Shown piece after piece: positions 4,941 through 5,378 of a stretch of 5,378 bases of DNA. This DNA comes from CALKWS01 sp048594865 (GTDB lineage: Bacteria; Actinomycetota; Actinomycetes; Actinomycetales; Beutenbergiaceae): positions 1-5,378 of the forward strand of contig JBMDWZ010000017.1 of NCBI GenBank assembly GCA_048594865.1. The letters are read 5' to 3'. The notes under the pieces were generated by a model. That model did no database searches, was not told where the DNA came from, and worked only from the letters and a program-made list of their open reading frames with translations. The position numbers and the translations under genes are program-made. Numbering within the stretch: position 1 is the first letter of the stretch; every line of letters begins with the position of its first letter.

Positions 4941-5378
4941 ATGTCACCAAAACCCCACCAGTCAGCACCCCAGACGCCGGTCAAGCAACTGCGCCTCGTC
5001 GTGCAGGTCGAGGACTTCGATGCGGCGCTGGCGTTCTACCGAGATGCGCTCGGACTGCCCGAACTTGCCGCCTTCGAGGGCGAGGAAAACGCGCGAGTCG
5101 CCATCCTCGATGCGGGCCAAGCAACCCTGGAACTCGCAAACCCCGCCCAGGCCAAAATGATCGACGCCATTGAGGCGGGCGGACAGCCCAGTGCGCGAAT
5201 CCGCGTTGCATTCGAAGTCGACGATAGCGCTGAGACAACAGCCACACTCGTAACCAATGGAGCCACCCTGGTTGCGGCCCCGACCCAGACGCCGTGGCGA
5301 TCCATCAACTCCAGGGTGCACGCTCCTGCCGACCTCGAAGTCACACTCTTTCAGGAGCTTGAGCCCGCCTCGAAGCGC
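4941..5378 (+). CDS. VOC-family (glyoxalase/bleomycin-resistance fold) protein, 3' end open
   Basis: From ATG 4941 the frame is open for 146 codons to the window edge with no stop. The content ends with a typical VOC final strand (L-E-V-T-L-F-Q-E-L, residues 132-140) plus a few tail residues, so the true stop is probably just outside. Two beta-alpha-beta-beta-beta units are visible: L-R-L-V-V-Q-V-E-D-F-D-A-A-L-A-F-Y-R-D-A-L-G-L (17-39) begins the first, and R-I-R-V-A-F-E-V-D-D (86-95) the second. Aligning with classic metal-dependent members, the ligand positions read R18, E64, R88 and about T135, so three of four appear lost. It may therefore be a binding or metal-free protein rather than a glyoxalase. 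The ATG lacks a properly spaced ribosome binding site and the predicted transcription start coincides with it, so leaderless translation is likely. It is divergent from merR and probably its target. Confidence 0.88.
   Translation, partial: MSPKPHQSAPQTPVKQLRLVVQVEDFDAALAFYRDALGLPELAAFEGEENARVAILDAGQATLELANPAQAKMIDAIEAGGQPSARIRVAFEVDDSAETTATLVTNGATLVAAPTQTPWRSINSRVHAPADLEVTLFQELEPASKR

Noticed and set aside
4962..5321. A 119-codon - strand open frame opposite the VOC gene
   Set aside because: The + strand frame has the full VOC pattern; this frame has no domain pattern and reflects complementary codon use.
1..5378. Mobile elements, tRNA/rRNA, CRISPR repeats, toxin-antitoxin or defence genes
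   Set aside because: I looked for terminal inverted repeats, transposase motifs, spaced direct repeats, tRNA-like arms and small toxin-antitoxin gene pairs and found none. The content is metabolic and regulatory.

Overview
The window is about two-thirds G+C. It uses GTG and probably TTG starts, strongly prefers G or C at third codon positions, packs genes tightly with gaps of 15 to 93 bases, and carries a PknB-type Ser/Thr kinase and a lipobox lipoprotein. Together these suggest a chromosomal segment of an actinobacterium (Actinomycetota). No finer placement is supportable from the sequence alone.

Layout, left to right: (1) the 3' part of a GNAT acetyltransferase on the + strand, cut by the window start. 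(2) Convergent to it, a 279-residue secreted lipoprotein of unknown function on the - strand. (3) Divergent from the lipoprotein, a complete soluble Hanks-type Ser/Thr protein kinase on the + strand, best started at the GTG at 1319. (4) Convergent to the kinase, a two-gene - strand unit: a sugar phosphate isomerase/epimerase-like TIM-barrel protein followed after 25 to 30 bases by nagA (N-acetylglucosamine-6-phosphate deacetylase). (5) Upstream of that unit on the same strand, a small MerR-family regulator. (6) Divergent from merR across only 42 bases, a VOC (glyoxalase/bleomycin-resistance fold) protein on the + strand that is still open at the window end.

How they may work together: nagA and the isomerase-like gene look like a carbohydrate (amino-sugar) catabolic pair, although the usual partner nagB is not here. 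The merR/VOC pair looks like a classic autoregulated divergent MerR module. The 42-base gap holds a 16-base imperfect palindrome inside a 20-base promoter spacer, and the VOC mRNA is probably leaderless. The lipoprotein and kinase share a 93-base divergent control region, but no functional link between them is demonstrated. Both convergent junctions (GNAT/lipoprotein and kinase/nagA) hold a short stem-loop overlapping stop codons, which could serve as U-tract-less bidirectional terminators.

I see no RNA gene, mobile element, CRISPR array, prophage or long repeat. Most of the window is ordinary chromosomal content. The items most worth a second look are the MerR operator/promoter architecture, the kinase with its acidic activation-loop insert, and the uncharacterised two-part lipoprotein.
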